Shown here piece after piece: positions 55,912 to 64,000 of a DNA stretch of 64,000 bases; position 1 is the first letter of the stretch; the number at the start of each line of letters is the position of its first letter. Made by a program: the position numbers and the translations under genes. The stretch is from Paenibacillus tyrphae (lineage in GTDB: Bacteria; Bacillota; Bacilli; Paenibacillales; NBRC-103111). Below the pieces are notes generated by a model. The model ran no database searches. It had not been told where the DNA came from and worked only from the letters and a program-made list of their open reading frames with translations. The stretch lies in contig NZ_JAMZAW010000011.1 in NCBI RefSeq assembly GCF_024158745.1, forward strand, positions 1 through 64,000, read 5' to 3'.

Positions 55912-57062
55912 ACGGTCATCGAATGCTTCGGGGGATATGCATGGTGATTTTATTGGGGCTGCTGACGGGATGCTGGGATGCGAAAGAAATCCAGGACATC
56001 AATTACATCACGGCGCTAGGTATTGATTATGCGCAGGACGAGTACGTTGTTTACGCGCAAATGATGGACTTTACGAGCGTTGCCAAGCAAGAAGGCGGGA
56101 AGCCGAGTCAAAAAGCCAGCGTCTGGGTCAGCAAATCGACAGGGCTTTCCGTAAATGACGCCCTGCAAAAAATGTACCGAACCGCTCAGCAGCTAATGTA
56201 TTACAGTCACATTAACGCGATTATTTACAGCGAGGCGGTATTGAAGCGGGGACCGGAGGTCATATTCGATTTGACGAATCGTTACCGGGAAATCCGATAT
56301 ACGAAATGGGCTTACAGTAGCCGCGAATCGATGGAGAAAATATTGAGCGTGACTCCCTTCTTTAATGAATCGCCGCTTTCTTCAATCCTGCACGAACCTA
56401 AAGAAACCTATAAGCAAAGCTCATATATTGTGCCTGTTCAATTTCAGAGGTTTATTTCGTATTATTACGAGCGGGGAAAAAGCTCTTATTTGCCGTCCTT
56501 AGCCATGAACAGCTCTATTTGGAAAGAAAATTTCAAAAGCCACACGCTGCTGGAAATAGAAGGCTGTTTTTTTATGGACCATAGTGGAGTATTGAAAGGG
56601 TTCCTGTCCCAAGAGGATTTGACGGGACTGCGGTGGGTCAATCCGAAAACGGTCCGCACCCCCGTCATTCTTACACACGATGCCAAAATTGTAGCGAGCA
56701 TCGTAGTACATAAACCGAAAGTCGTCATCGAGCCGGGTACGTCAGGAAACAAACCGGTTTTTAATCTCCATATCAGGCTTAAAGGAAGCTTAAACGAATT
56801 GGCGCAAAACGTCAGTGAAGCAAAGCTTAAGGAATTGGCAGAGCGGCAAATCGTTAAAGACATTAGAAATACTTACGAAGCAGGCATCAAGAGTCAGATT
56901 GATGTCTATGATCTTGGCTATTCGCTGTATTTGAACAATCCGGCGAAATGGAAAATGTACTTCGGCAAAGATTCCAAATTTCCGCTTCAGCGCGCTTCGC
57001 TGCAAACGATCGATGTTCAAATCAACATCGAAAACACCGGTAAATATCATTTGAGAGTCTGA
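55908..57062 (+). CDS. Germinant receptor C subunit, lipoprotein (GerAC-type)
   Basis: 384 residues. The N-terminus MNGHRMLRG leads to a lipobox LLTGCWD, with the Cys to be lipidated, and CWDAKEIQDINYITALGID is the typical GerAC opening. ATG 55908 overlaps the A-subunit stop; the longer frame from 55836 is rejected. The protein is anchored on the outer face of the spore inner membrane. Confidence 0.93.
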   Translation: MNGHRMLRGICMVILLGLLTGCWDAKEIQDINYITALGIDYAQDEYVVYAQMMDFTSVAKQEGGKPSQKASVWVSKSTGLSVNDALQKMYRTAQQLMYYSHINAIIYSEAVLKRGPEVIFDLTNRYREIRYTKWAYSSRESMEKILSVTPFFNESPLSSILHEPKETYKQSSYIVPVQFQRFISYYYERGKSSYLPSLAMNSSIWKENFKSHTLLEIEGCFFMDHSGVLKGFLSQEDLTGLRWVNPKTVRTPVILTHDAKIVASIVVHKPKVVIEPGTSGNKPVFNLHIRLKGSLNELAQNVSEAKLKELAERQIVKDIRNTYEAGIKSQIDVYDLGYSLYLNNPAKWKMYFGKDSKFPLQRASLQTIDVQINIENTGKYHLRV

Positions 57063-57071
57063 ATGAAGCGA

Positions 57072-58154
57072 TCAGCTTCGTGTAAAGCAACCAAGCTTCT
57101 CCAAGGTGCCCGTTGCTTCGCTCATCAATTCGCTGATCAGCTTGCTTGCGGATTGAGTCCTATTCAAGCGCAGCGCTTGCCCGGCCCAGAGCGACATATA
57201 CTGCGGGTTATTTTCGTTCGCCGCGGCCTTGCGGATGTCTTGCGTTAATTTATTTTGGATAGGGTACTCGGGAATGGGCTCCGAATATTGCTTCATATCC
57301 GAAATAAATTCATTTTTGATCCCCCGAGCCGCTTTTCCCGAAAAAGCGACGGTCACCGTCGTATCCTCTTCGCTGCTTTGAAGGATGGTACGCTTGTGCT
57401 GCTCGTGGGCGCCGCTTTCGTCGCAGGTCAGAAAAGCGGTGCCCATCTGCACGCCGGAAGCGCCCAGCGCCAGGCTGGCGACGATACCGCGGCCATCCAT
57501 AATGCCTCCCGAGGCGATGACGGGGGTGCGGACCTGGGCGACGATTTGAGGAACCAGCGCCATCGTTCCCACCAGACCGTCTTCGTAACGGCCCAGGAAC
57601 GTGCCGCGGTGTCCGCCGGCTTCGCTGCCTTGGGCGACGATAAGGTCGATCCCCGCCGACTCAAGCGCCAGCGCTTCGCGAACCGTGGTCGCGGTCCCGA
57701 TCAGCTTAATGCTTTCGCTTTTCAGCTTGCCGATGAGCTCCGGCGAAGGAATGCCGAAGGTAAAGCTGAACACGGGCACGCGTTCGTCCAGAACGACTTG
57801 AAGCTGTGCTTCAAACGTTTCTTGAAACGTAGCGGGCATAGTCCCCGGAGCAAGTTTTAGCCGTTCACGGTAACGGTTTAACCACTCGTTCATGCGTTCT
57901 GCGGTATCATCCGGCGGACCGAACGGCTCAGGGGTGAATAGATTGACGGCAAAAGGGCGATCTGTCAGACGGCGGACGTCCTCGATCGCGCGTTTAATTT
58001 GCTCGGGCGGGAGATATCCGGCGCCAATCGTCCCCAGACCGCCGGCTTCCGACACGGCGGCTACGAGCTCCGGAGTCGTCGGCCCCCCGGCCATGCCGGC
58101 TTGTATGATGGGATAGGAACATCCAACGATGTCTGTCATCGGGGTAGAAAACAT
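57072..58154 (-). CDS. Nitronate monooxygenase (NMO/2-nitropropane dioxygenase)
   Basis: 360 residues with a TIM-barrel FMN site. QAGMAGGPTTPELVAAVSEA near the start and QGSEAGGHRG near residue 190 are family blocks; GGIMDGRGI is the phosphate-binding part. It oxidises toxic alkyl nitronates such as propionate 3-nitronate. AAGGAG precedes the ATG. Its 3' end converges on the ger operon, and a LysR gene lies upstream on the same strand. Confidence 0.9.
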   Translation of the reverse strand: MFSTPMTDIVGCSYPIIQAGMAGGPTTPELVAAVSEAGGLGTIGAGYLPPEQIKRAIEDVRRLTDRPFAVNLFTPEPFGPPDDTAERMNEWLNRYRERLKLAPGTMPATFQETFEAQLQVVLDERVPVFSFTFGIPSPELIGKLKSESIKLIGTATTVREALALESAGIDLIVAQGSEAGGHRGTFLGRYEDGLVGTMALVPQIVAQVRTPVIASGGIMDGRGIVASLALGASGVQMGTAFLTCDESGAHEQHKRTILQSSEEDTTVTVAFSGKAARGIKNEFISDMKQYSEPIPEYPIQNKLTQDIRKAAANENNPQYMSLWAGQALRLNRTQSASKLISELMSEATGTLEKLGCFTRS

Positions 58155-58266
58155 GGTACAGCACTCCTTCCGAACTATGACGGCATATCCAAACCTGCTA
58201 TGTTCTCATCATAAGCAATCCGGTTCGCCAAGTAAAATCGCAATAGCTGATACCCGCCATCTCAAT

Positions 58267-59169
58267 CTAAGATGGCTGGCCGGAGCCGCGGGGCACACGG
58301 AAGCGGTTGTTGATCTCATGGAGAAACAGCTTGTAGGCTTGCGTCAAATAGGCGTCTTTCCGTCGAATAAATACCGTTTGAACCTTTCCGTACCGTTCCG
58401 GGATCGGATAGGATCGGACGAGGCTTTCCTTGGTTTTGCTCCGCACGATCGATTCGGGAAGCAGAGAGACGCCAAGTCCGGCGGCAACACAGCCGATAAT
58501 CGTCTCCAAGGTGCCGAATTCCATAATTTTGACGGGCATGACGCCTTCCTCCTGAAGCCAGCCTAGCAGCTTGGCCCGGTAGGAGCAGCCGGAACGGAAC
58601 ACGAGAACGGTCCGGTCCGTCAATTCCTTCGGAAAATCAAGACGCGGGCGCAATGCGTCCGTGACAAGGACAAGCTCTTCCTCGAAGACGGAATCCTGAA
58701 GCAGCTCCGGATGTTCTACGGGTCCCATGACAAACGCTCCGTCCAAGCTGTAATCGAGCACCGCCTGAATCAATTGCTGCGACGGTCCCGTCACGAAAGA
58801 CAAATCGACCTCCGGGCACATCCGGTGATAGTCTGCCAGCAAGTGGGGCAGCCGGACGGCGGCGGTCGTTTCCATAGATCCAATCGACAACGGCCCGGTC
58901 GGCGTCGACGCATCTTGAATCGCTTTGCGCGCCTCTTCCAATAAACGCAGCGCTTTGTCGGCGTACTCAAGCAGCGTTTTGCCGGCAGGAGTCAGCGTAA
59001 TGCCCCGGTTATGCCGGTAAAAGAGCGGGGCGCCAAGCTCTTTTTCGAGCTGCTTGATTTTGGTGGTGACGTTGGATTGCGCATAGTTTAGCAACTGGGC
59101 GGCCTTGGAGACGCTGCCGCTCCGCGCGGCGGCTTGAAATATTTGAAGAGCTGCGGTATCCAGCGGCAT
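58267..59169 (-). CDS. LysR-family regulator
   Basis: 300 residues. N-terminal winged helix-turn-helix (AARSGSVSKAAQLLNYAQSN) followed by a two-lobed ligand domain with the fit LPLLADYHRMCPEVDL-type opening. Start ATG 59169 with AAAGGAGG. Divergent from the MFS gene; a LysR box lies between them, so the MFS gene is its likely target. Nitronate monooxygenase downstream may be a second. Confidence 0.9.
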   Translation of the reverse strand: MPLDTAALQIFQAAARSGSVSKAAQLLNYAQSNVTTKIKQLEKELGAPLFYRHNRGITLTPAGKTLLEYADKALRLLEEARKAIQDASTPTGPLSIGSMETTAAVRLPHLLADYHRMCPEVDLSFVTGPSQQLIQAVLDYSLDGAFVMGPVEHPELLQDSVFEEELVLVTDALRPRLDFPKELTDRTVLVFRSGCSYRAKLLGWLQEEGVMPVKIMEFGTLETIIGCVAAGLGVSLLPESIVRSKTKESLVRSYPIPERYGKVQTVFIRRKDAYLTQAYKLFLHEINNRFRVPRGSGQPS

Positions 59170-59203
59170 GATCGATCGGTGCCTCCTTTGGTATATGAAA
59201 AAG

Positions 59204-59243
59204 TGATATATCTTATCAAAATCATTTAATTTACATGATATCA
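59204..59243. promoter_or_regulatory. LysR box in the divergent lysR-MFS region
   Basis: TGATA-tatct-TATCA (59204-59218) fits the T-N11-A pattern of LysR boxes, and TGATATCA (59236-59243) is a second palindrome with the same half. Confidence 0.55.
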
Positions 59244-59306
59244 GGTAGCGTCTACGATAGACAAGACAATAACGTTTTGTTTTAACGAGACAGCGGAGGG
59301 ATCGGG

Positions 59307-60530
59307 ATGAACGAGCATAAAAAGCGTTCGCTATTATTGGTCGGCGGGGGAATCGCTTCTCTTTTTATCGCAATGGGGGTCGGGCGGTTCGCATATACGC
59401 CGATTCTTCCGCTGATGCTGAAGCAGCAGCTGTTTTCCGAGGCGGGCGCCGGCGCGCTGGCGTCGTCGAATTATGCGGGTTATTTGGCCGGTGCGATTAT
59501 GACTGCTTTGAAGGCTCGGAAGGAGAGCAGATTAAGCCGGTTGAAGCTGGCGCTTGTCGTCAGCGTGGCGACGACGGCATGGATGGGGATCGCGGACAGC
59601 TATGCGTTATGGTTCGCACTGCGCTTCGTCTCCGGCTTCGCAAGCGCCGTGATCTTCGTCTACGTGTCCGGATTGGTCATGGACGGCTTGGCGGGGTTGT
59701 CGAAGCCTCATCATGCGGTGGGGCTCTTTTACAGCGGCGTCGGCCTCGGCATTACGGCGACCGGCTTTGCGGTTCCGTGGCTGCATGAGCAATACGGCTG
59801 GCGCGGCACGTGGCTTGGCATGGCGCTGATATGCGCCGTTTTGCTGGCGCTGGCGTGGACGAAGCTTCGGGAGCCGGTGGATTCAGCGGCTGCGGGGGCC
59901 CGCGTAAGTTCACCCGTCCCCGAGGACCGCAGCTCGCTGACAAGCTTCAAAATACGGCTGCTGATCGTCTACGGGCTAGAAGGGCTTGGCTACATCGTGA
60001 CCGGTACGTTTCTGGTCGCTTATGTGCAGCAGCTTCCGGCGATGCAGTCTTTTTCAGCCTGGAGCTGGATTTTGGCCGGTGCGACGGCCGTTCCTTCCTG
60101 CTGGTTGTGGTCCCTGCTCGCAGGCCGGATCGGCAGCAAGGCGGCTTTATTCGCGGCCCTGGCCCTCCAAGCGGCCGGGATCGCGCTCCCCGTCGTTTAT
60201 CCGGCCTGGCCGGGAGTGCTTACGGGGGCCGTGCTGTTCGGCTTTACGTTCATGGGCGTCACGACGCTGACCATCTCGTGGACGCGGCAGCGGATGCCGG
60301 CCGATTCCGGAAGATTTGTCGGCGTCCTCACTGCCGTTTACGGCACCGGGCAGGTGGCCGGTCCGATCGCCGCTGGCTGGATGGTGTCGGGCAGCGGGCA
60401 TTACCAAGAGGCGTTAATCGGCGCAGCTTCGATCGTGTGCGCCGGAGCGCTCGCCACGATCTTTCCGGCCGGACGTAAGGGGAAGGGCGCTTTCACAAAG
60501 AAGGCCCGAACATCGGCAGTCAAACGGTGA
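59307..60530 (+). CDS. YbfB/YjiJ-type MFS transporter
   Basis: 407 residues, twelve hydrophobic segments. FIAMGVGRFAYTPILPLML is the distinctive YbfB/YjiJ first segment (GxGRFAYTP). Substrate unknown; the family is often paired with LysR regulators. GGAGGGATCGGG precedes the ATG. Confidence 0.9.
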   Translation: MNEHKKRSLLLVGGGIASLFIAMGVGRFAYTPILPLMLKQQLFSEAGAGALASSNYAGYLAGAIMTALKARKESRLSRLKLALVVSVATTAWMGIADSYALWFALRFVSGFASAVIFVYVSGLVMDGLAGLSKPHHAVGLFYSGVGLGITATGFAVPWLHEQYGWRGTWLGMALICAVLLALAWTKLREPVDSAAAGARVSSPVPEDRSSLTSFKIRLLIVYGLEGLGYIVTGTFLVAYVQQLPAMQSFSAWSWILAGATAVPSCWLWSLLAGRIGSKAALFAALALQAAGIALPVVYPAWPGVLTGAVLFGFTFMGVTTLTISWTRQRMPADSGRFVGVLTAVYGTGQVAGPIAAGWMVSGSGHYQEALIGAASIVCAGALATIFPAGRKGKGAFTKKARTSAVKR

Positions 60531-60578
60531 CATAGACCGGGAGCATGGCAACGCGTCTGCTTTATATTTGAACTCACC

Positions 60579-60660
60579 ATCGGATTCCTGGCAAATCTCC
60601 GGGCACGAGCCTTTAACGGGCATCGTCAGCCGGGGAGCTGCTGGGAATCCGATCTTTTTT
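60579..60660 (+). terminator. Long hairpin terminator after the MFS gene
   Basis: atcggattcc (60579-60588) pairs with ggaatccgat (60644-60653), with further inner pairing, then a T run. Confidence 0.7.
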
Positions 60661-60781
60661 GCCGCGAAACAAAAAAGCCCTGCACACGTATAATTGAACG
60701 ACATGAGTCGGCTGTTCAAGCCTTAGAAATCTATATACCTCGAAGTCAAAATTTGATATGCTGATAGAGTTGTGTTCCGGG

Positions 60782-60810
60782 TGCAACATTTTGCTCGACG
60801 CACTCGTTTA
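60782..60810 (+). promoter_or_regulatory. ECF-type promoter of the sigma/anti-sigma pair
   Basis: TGCAAC (60782-60787), 17 bases, CGTTTA (60805-60810). The AAC and CGT cores and spacing match ECF sigma promoters, implying autoregulation. Confidence 0.55.
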
Positions 60811-60836
60811 TAAGGTTGCAAGAGAGGGGGATCCCA

Positions 60837-61394
60837 GTGGTAGCGCCTGAAGTTATCAAGGCTGCCCAGTCGGGCGATCGCGACGCTCTAATTACCCTAT
60901 TGCGCGAAATTGAAAACCACGTCTACCGCACTGCTTATTACATTTTGAACAATGAGCAGGATGCGATGGACGCCGCTCAGGAAGCGTTAATCCGAATTTA
61001 TACGAAAATCAACTCCTACGAAGAAAAGGCTCAGTTTAAAACGTGGGTGCAGCGCATCGTGACCAACTTGTGCATCGATAAATTCCGCCGGGCCAAGCCT
61101 ACGGTTTCGATCGAGCAGCACGATTTGAGCTTTACCGACCATAAAACGGTGGAAGACGAAGTGATGTCTACGTATATCGCTCAGGACATCCGAGATGCAA
61201 TCGACAAGCTCCCCGAGCACCATCGGTCCGTCGTGGTGCTTCGATACTTGCAGGATTTTTCCTACAATGAAATAGCGGAATCGCTCGACTTGCCGATCAA
61301 CACGGTGAAATCTTATCTGTTCCGGGCAAGACAGCAGCTCCAAACCATCCTGAGGGAGTACAAAAAGCCAAGCGGCGACGCGGTTCGAGGGTAA
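60837..61394 (+). CDS. ECF RNA polymerase sigma factor (SigW-like)
   Basis: 185 residues. Region 2 (DAMDAAQEALIRIYTKI and TWVQRIVTNLCIDKFRR) and region 4 (VVVLRYLQDFSYNEIAESLD) are clear, with no region 3, as in ECF factors. Start is GTG 60837 with AGAGAGGGGG; the frame from TTG 60816 uses that site as codons. An anti-sigma gene follows by 54 bases and an ECF-type promoter precedes. Envelope stress is the usual signal; the target genes are not visible. Confidence 0.93.
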   Translation: MVAPEVIKAAQSGDRDALITLLREIENHVYRTAYYILNNEQDAMDAAQEALIRIYTKINSYEEKAQFKTWVQRIVTNLCIDKFRRAKPTVSIEQHDLSFTDHKTVEDEVMSTYIAQDIRDAIDKLPEHHRSVVVLRYLQDFSYNEIAESLDLPINTVKSYLFRARQQLQTILREYKKPSGDAVRG

Positions 61395-61448
61395 GCGGCG
61401 CAGCATGAAGAGGATATACGAATCGTTACGGAAAGGTAGTGTACGGGG

Positions 61449-62762
61449 ATGATGTGTCAAGAGGTGATCGAACTGATGCAGAGATACCTGGACCGGGATC
61501 TCGATGAAACGGAGTACAGCCGGATGCTTCAGCATCTGCAGCAGTGTCCGGATTGCACGGAATTGTTCGAACGTCTTGTTAATTTATCGAACGAGCTGGA
61601 GAGCTTGCCCAAGGTAACGCCGCCATTCAGCTTGGTCGATGCCATATTGCCGAAGCTGGAGCAGCTTGAAGCGGCAGGAGCCGTACCGGATACCGCTTAC
61701 GCCGCTTCCGACAAGATAGAGCGCGAGACGGAAGCTCTGCGGGCTAAGACCGCCCCTGATCCGGCGGACGAACGTCCGACCTGGGGAAGCTGGCGCAAAA
61801 ATATGCGGGAATGGATTTCCTTCCCCGTGTTCGGCGGCGTCGTGGCGGCCGGGCTCGTGTTCGGATTTTTCCTGTTCCAGAGCCAGCAGACCAATCCCGA
61901 GGCGGATGCGGGAAGATTGCTGCTCTCGATGACGGATAAGAAAGCGGAAAACGCAAGCGGCGCGGGGCAGCCGGCGGCCGGCCAAGCGACCGATACGGCG
62001 AAAAGCAAGCCAGCGGCGTCCGAGGAGCACAAGCTCCAAAATTCGTCCGCAGGGAGCGGTGACGCCAATACAGAAGCTCCTGCCCGCGCGGGAAGCTCCG
62101 ATGCAGGGAGTGCAAGCCAGACGGCCGGACCCCGGCAGCCGACGTTTGGAGGCGGGAACAAGACGGCGGAACCGGAGCAGCCCGTTCAGGAGAAGCAGCC
62201 AAAGGCTCCGGCAGAGAGACGCGATAATGTAGCGGTGCCTTCTCAGCAGCCTGCTACTCCTCCGGCACAGGAAAAAGGCGGTCAGTCCGGGGAGCAGGGC
62301 GGTCAACAGACGGTAGCGCCGAAGAACGGCAGCAGCGAGCAAGCCGAGGGCTTCATCGCCCAGCCTTCGGAAGAAGCGGCCACCTCCGAGTCCGCTGACG
62401 CGGGCGGTGCAGGAGCGATGGATAATCAGCCGCCGCTGGAAGAATCCGCTCAGACGAATGGCGGCTCGCCTATGGGCATTGCCGCGAAGCCGGACTCGAA
62501 GCCCGCAGCTCACGAGCTTGCATCTTCGGACGGGAAGTATAAAGCCTCGGTCCGGGAAGAGAAAATTGTTATTTTTGACAAAGACGGCAAACAACTGTTT
62601 GCGTCCGGCTACAATTGGAAGGGTGCGGATCGCATCGAGCTTGTGGAATGGTCCGGCGACGGGAAATTGACGTACCGGGTCAACATGTCCGAACAGTCCA
62701 AGACGTTGGTCATCGACCTCAAAGCCAAGACCGAAACGGAAGTCAAGCCGAGCAAGCCGTAA
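61449..62762 (+). CDS. Zinc-type transmembrane anti-sigma factor
   Basis: 437 residues. The N-terminal zinc domain holds HLQQCPDC (HxxxCxxC), which binds the sigma factor. A single membrane helix near residue 125 (VFGGVVAAGLVFGFFLF) leads to an outside part that is Pro/Ala/Gln/Glu-rich and low in complexity for about 210 residues, then a compact end of about 70 residues (VIFDKDGK..., beta-rich). It should hold the ECF factor until a surface signal triggers its cleavage. Much longer than RsiW-type proteins (about 210). Confidence 0.9.
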   Translation: MMCQEVIELMQRYLDRDLDETEYSRMLQHLQQCPDCTELFERLVNLSNELESLPKVTPPFSLVDAILPKLEQLEAAGAVPDTAYAASDKIERETEALRAKTAPDPADERPTWGSWRKNMREWISFPVFGGVVAAGLVFGFFLFQSQQTNPEADAGRLLLSMTDKKAENASGAGQPAAGQATDTAKSKPAASEEHKLQNSSAGSGDANTEAPARAGSSDAGSASQTAGPRQPTFGGGNKTAEPEQPVQEKQPKAPAERRDNVAVPSQQPATPPAQEKGGQSGEQGGQQTVAPKNGSSEQAEGFIAQPSEEAATSESADAGGAGAMDNQPPLEESAQTNGGSPMGIAAKPDSKPAAHELASSDGKYKASVREEKIVIFDKDGKQLFASGYNWKGADRIELVEWSGDGKLTYRVNMSEQSKTLVIDLKAKTETEVKPSKP

Positions 62763-62950
62763 CCGAAGGCGGGTTTCAACAAGTTCATGAAAGTTTAACA
62801 TATTGGTAAAGAGAACTGTTGCACCCCGCGGCGTGCATTCACGTATATATACAATAGATTAAGACGGAAGACGATTCACGTCGTATGACCATCTGCGGGC
62901 CGGTTTCTAGAGCCTGCCCGGCGGGTGTTTATATAGATGCGTTTCGGGCA

Positions 62951-62993
62951 AAGGGATTAGGTCGGGCCTTAGGGCTTTGACGTAATCCCTTTG
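62951..62993 (+). terminator. Terminator in the gap before holA
   Basis: aaagggatta pairs with taatcccttt. The 285-base gap 62763-63047 also holds a gcgggccgg...ccggcccgc-like structured stretch (about 62895-62930) and no gene that I can see. Confidence 0.6.
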
Positions 62994-63047
62994 TTGTTGG
63001 TATCATGAAGGACGTAAGCAGAGCGGGAAGGAACGGTGGGCGGCACG

Positions 63048-64000
63048 ATGGATTACAAAACGGCGATGAAGCACATCAGCAAGGGGCAGTTTAAGCCCGT
63101 ATACATAGCCTACGGGGCGGAAAGCTATCTGATTCAGGAGCTGATCGCCCGGTTGACGGACAAGCTGATCGAGCCGGAGCATAAAGCGTTTGCCGTATCG
63201 CGGTACGATCTGGCGGAAACGCCGGTCGACGCCGTCATCGAGGAGGCGGAGACGCTGCCTTTTATGGTGCCGAGCAAGTTGGTCGTGGCGACGAATGCGC
63301 TGTTTCTGACAGGTGCCAAGGAAAGCGGCAAAGTGGAGCATTCGCTCGAACGGCTTGCGGACTATTTGAAAGCCCCGGCGGATTTCTCCATCATCGTCTT
63401 TACGGTCGAGGCGGACAAGCTGGACGAGCGCAAAAAGATCGTCAAGGCGCTGAAGGAAGCCGATGCGCTTGTTCCGTGCGCCATGCTGTCTGCGGACGAA
63501 CTGGCGGGATGGGTCAATCAGGAAGCGGGAAAAGCCGGTTTTTCGTTCGGTCCCGGGGTCGCGGAGCAGCTCATTCTGTACGCGGGCACCAGCCTTCAGG
63601 CGCTCGTCAAGGAAGTGGAGAAATGTGCCCTCTACGTCGGTCAGGGAGGGACGCTGCGAGCCGAAGATTTGGAGCAGCTCGTCACGAGAAGCATCGAGCA
63701 GAACATCTTCCTGCTGATTGAGCATATCGTTCAGGTCAAGCTGGATCAGGCGTTTACGATGCTGAGCGAGCTCATCCGCCGCAAGGAGGAGCCGATCAAA
63801 ATCGTGATGCTGATTGCCCGGCAGTTCCGCATTATGTTCCAAGTGAAGGATCTAATGCAGCAGGGCTATTCGCAGCAGCAAATCGCCGGCCAGCTCGGGC
63901 TGCATCCGTACGGCGTGAAGGTTGCGGCCGGTCAGGCGAACAAGTTCGAATTGAAGCAGTTGGCGGACATTTTGCAGCAGCTTGCGGATCTCGATTACCG
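63048..64000 (+). CDS. holA: DNA polymerase III delta subunit (partial, runs off the end)
   Basis: 317 codons are visible, and the family is about 335-345 long, so only the C-terminal end is missing. YIAYGAESYLIQELIARL is the N-terminal AAA-like opening of HolA, and KPVYIAYG the first strand. It loads the beta clamp as part of the clamp loader. ATG 63048 is used; GTG 63036 in frame is an alternative. In B. subtilis holA (yqeN) follows comEC closely; here 13 kb lie between. Confidence 0.93.
   Translation, partial: MDYKTAMKHISKGQFKPVYIAYGAESYLIQELIARLTDKLIEPEHKAFAVSRYDLAETPVDAVIEEAETLPFMVPSKLVVATNALFLTGAKESGKVEHSLERLADYLKAPADFSIIVFTVEADKLDERKKIVKALKEADALVPCAMLSADELAGWVNQEAGKAGFSFGPGVAEQLILYAGTSLQALVKEVEKCALYVGQGGTLRAEDLEQLVTRSIEQNIFLLIEHIVQVKLDQAFTMLSELIRRKEEPIKIVMLIARQFRIMFQVKDLMQQGYSQQQIAGQLGLHPYGVKVAAGQANKFELKQLADILQQLADLDY

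Overview
The window reads as chromosomal DNA of a spore-forming, naturally competent-type Firmicute, most likely a member of Paenibacillaceae. Reasons: strong purine-rich ribosome binding sites before almost every gene, moderately high GC, a leucine T-box, spoVA genes, a gerA-type germinant receptor operon, a Bacillus-type Fnr with a C-terminal cysteine cluster, and the yqeG-yqeH-aroE-yqeI-nadD-yqeK-rsfS-yqeM-comE-holA backbone known from Bacillus. The genus is an inference. No rRNA or tRNA gene and no CRISPR array was seen.

Layout. 1-170: right end of an IS1182-like element. 203-5640: a glycine-rich-domain protein with a Cys/Ser tail, then a bmrCD-like heterodimeric multidrug ABC exporter preceded by a long leader with two terminators and small overlapping ORFs. 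5700-7446: an IS200/IS605 element with an intact Y1 transposase and a frameshifted tnpB. 7508-13208: AXE1-type esterase, divergent MFS/TetR efflux pair, PfkB sugar kinase, aspartase. 13297-18266: EamA exporter, AraC regulator, and a sugar-phosphate operon (SIS isomerase, class II aldolase, PfkB kinase) that looks like the lower part of galactosamine or tagatose catabolism. 18386-24354: secreted protein of unknown function, PhyH dioxygenase with an AraC regulator, Fnr, L,D-transpeptidase, a structured leader resembling a c-di-AMP riboswitch with a decayed reading frame behind it, and a damaged corA. 24431-29165: uronate isomerase, a tiny membrane peptide, and a DUF1657/DUF421/spoVAC/spoVAD/spoVAEb spore cluster of the spoVA2mob type. 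29439-33867: MoxR, DUF58 and transglutaminase genes in one operon.

33998-49947 is the conserved housekeeping and competence backbone: ribosome assembly (yqeG, yqeH, yqeI, rsfS), shikimate dehydrogenase, NadD, YqeK, an S1 protein, a methyltransferase, then leuS under a T-box, comER (reversed), comEA, metY, comEB and comEC. Compared with Bacillus subtilis, leuS and metY are inserted in it. 50061-62762 is an accessory block set between comEC and holA: MATE pump with TetR, EamA exporter, a ger operon in the order B-A-C, nitronate monooxygenase, LysR, a YbfB-type MFS protein, and an ECF sigma factor with its zinc anti-sigma factor. The backbone resumes with holA, which runs off the end at 64000.

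Most regulatory claims (attenuators, operators, riboswitch) come from base pairing and position seen in the sequence and have not been tested by folding or searching.
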